A DNA stretch of 64,000 bases from Elusimicrobiota bacterium. Its GTDB lineage: Bacteria > Elusimicrobiota > Elusimicrobia > UBA1565. A model generated the notes under the pieces. The model was not told the origin of the DNA. It saw only the letters and a list, made by a program, of their open reading frames with translations, and made no database searches. Positions 63,138 to 64,000 of this stretch are shown piece after piece. The position numbers were made by a program, and so were the translations under genes. Location: positions 1 to 64,000 of the forward strand of contig JACPXC010000004.1 in NCBI GenBank assembly GCA_016196755.1, given 5' to 3'. The stretch's first letter is position 1. Every line of letters begins with the position of its first letter.

Positions 63138-64000
63138 TATCTTTTCGCGCCTTTCCCCGCGCGCAGGGCGGCCAGCGCCTTTTCGACGCGCTCGAGGAGC
63201 TCGGCCGGGTAGAGGCGGCCGGCCAGGGCGCGGCGCGAGCTGCGGCCGGCTTCCTCGTAGGCGCTCAGCGCGGCGGCCGTGGGCGGGACCAAGCTCAAGC
63301 CCTGCTTCTTGAGCTGGGCCAGGGCGTCGGCGTTCAAACGCCGGGTCAGGTCGTTGAACGTCTTGAGGTGCTTGCGCGAGACCTCGAGCAGGGCGGTTCG
63401 CTGGGCCTCGGGCAGGGCGTCGAAGGCCTTCTTCGAGACCAAGACCGCCCCCGAGGCGTTGGCCACGGGCTGGGCGTGGATGAAGCGCGCCTTCTCGTGC
63501 CACTGCATGGCGATGGCGTAGAGCGGGGTGTTGTAGACCGCGTCGATCAGGCCGGTCTGCAGCGAGGTCATGACGTCGGTGATCGAGAGCGGGATGGGGT
63601 GGACGCCCAAGGCGGTGTAGGCCGCCTCGGCGATCGGGTCGCCCTCCCATACCCAGATCTTGATCTTGCGCATGTCCTCCGGCCCGGCCACCGCGGTCTT
63701 CGAGAACACGTAGATGAAGCCGACCTCGGTCCAGCCCAACAGGACGTAGCCCGCGTCGGCCAGGGCCTTCTCGAAGTCAGGGGCGAACTTCTCGTAGATG
63801 TGGTCGACCTCGGCGGAGTCCTTGAACAGCCAGGGGCCGTCGACGACGCGCACGAGCGGGGCCACCTCGCCGAGGCCCACGCCGGTGAAGCCGCCGGCGT
63901 GCAGCTGGCCGGAGCGGATCTTGCGCACCACGTCCCGCTCGTCGCCCTGGCGGCCGCCGGCGTAGAATTTGAACTTGAGCGCGCCGCCGGTCTTCTGCCG
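63137..64000 (-). CDS. dctP: TRAP transporter substrate-binding protein (DctP family), partial at the window end
   Basis: The frame is open through the last base (288 codons seen; N terminus missing). It has RQGDERDVVRKIRSGQLHAGGFTGVGLGEVAP, FKDSAEVDHIYEKFAPDFEKALADAGYVLLGWTEVGFIYVFSK, DMRKIKIWVWEGDP and GLIDAVYNTPLYAI, the DctP/7TMR-type solute-binding fold. It delivers an organic acid to DctQM. The substrate is not determinable. Confidence 0.9.
   Translation of the reverse strand, partial: RQKTGGALKFKFYAGGRQGDERDVVRKIRSGQLHAGGFTGVGLGEVAPLVRVVDGPWLFKDSAEVDHIYEKFAPDFEKALADAGYVLLGWTEVGFIYVFSKTAVAGPEDMRKIKIWVWEGDPIAEAAYTALGVHPIPLSITDVMTSLQTGLIDAVYNTPLYAIAMQWHEKARFIHAQPVANASGAVLVSKKAFDALPEAQRTALLEVSRKHLKTFNDLTRRLNADALAQLKKQGLSLVPPTAAALSAYEEAGRSSRRALAGRLYPAELLERVEKALAALRAGKGAKR

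Overview
This 64 kb window is a GC-rich, densely coded bacterial chromosome segment (or contig end) from a diderm. Outer-envelope and periplasm-directed functions support the diderm call: TRAP transporter, lipoproteins, an apolipoprotein N-acyltransferase domain, an Lgt-family protein, an RseB-like regulator and large secreted proteases. The mix (big S41 and S8 proteases with long N-terminal extensions, lipoproteins with TPRs, HrcA/CIRCE-controlled groESL, no plasmid or conjugation genes) resembles uncultured Elusimicrobiota-type genomes. That is an impression from family recall, not a placement; no rRNA or other phylogenetic marker gene is present.

Layout. 1-3.9 kb is a decayed or error-rich edge: a glucose-dehydrogenase fragment lacking its zinc-binding GHE segment, an alpha/beta hydrolase broken at an EF-hand junction, a vapBC toxin-antitoxin pair, cupin-mobA, and a universal-stress gene with two frameshifts. 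4-16 kb holds a YeiH-type exporter, a secreted S41 protease, an M20 peptidase, a Cys-motif protein-thioredoxin-nucleotidyl cyclase operon, two A-type Fe-S carriers, a DUF418 protein, an orphan BcsG-type cellulose phosphoethanolamine transferase and a truncated aminotransferase. 16-24 kb: secreted protein, aldo/keto reductase, cold-shock gene followed by a perfect 67-nt hairpin, a glycosyltransferase-Lnt fusion, FAD oxidoreductase, hemerythrin. 24-26 kb: an Lgt-like enzyme, a membrane protein and two tiny secreted paralogs ending in SSSGGCCG. 26-30 kb: an ECF sigma/anti-sigma/RseB-like module, radC, and a lower-GC MuF-C-like toxin module apparently inserted between radC and a lipoprotein gene. 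31-42 kb: a RecB/Cas4-like nuclease, acetyltransferase, acyltransferase-glycerol kinase pair, thioredoxin reductase, GH1 glycosidase, a pteridine pair and lipB-lipA. 42-48 kb: one long operon cutA-FNR-maf-histidine kinase plus four tandem single-pass membrane paralogs with a conserved cytoplasmic tail EIIDLRPK. 48-57 kb: mtnA, DUF167-yggS, a second perfect hairpin, groESL, coiled-coil proteins and a FliF-FliG-like fusion. 57-64 kb: a subtilase, TPR protein, LOG-family protein and a TRAP transporter running off the edge.

Genome-wide style visible here: at least fifteen genes have a -10 hexamer (TANNNT) only 5-10 nt before the start codon, implying leaderless mRNAs. Six of eight convergent gene pairs overlap by exactly 4 nt at their stop codons (CTAG/TTAA/TTAG). 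Same-strand genes are mostly coupled by ATGA/GTGA overlaps.

The best candidates for undescribed biology are: the EIIDLRPK four-paralog/kinase operon; the SSSGGCCG peptides beside an Lgt paralog; the two matching-ended perfect hairpins; the FliF-FliG-like fusion without other flagellar genes; and the GT2-Lnt fusion.
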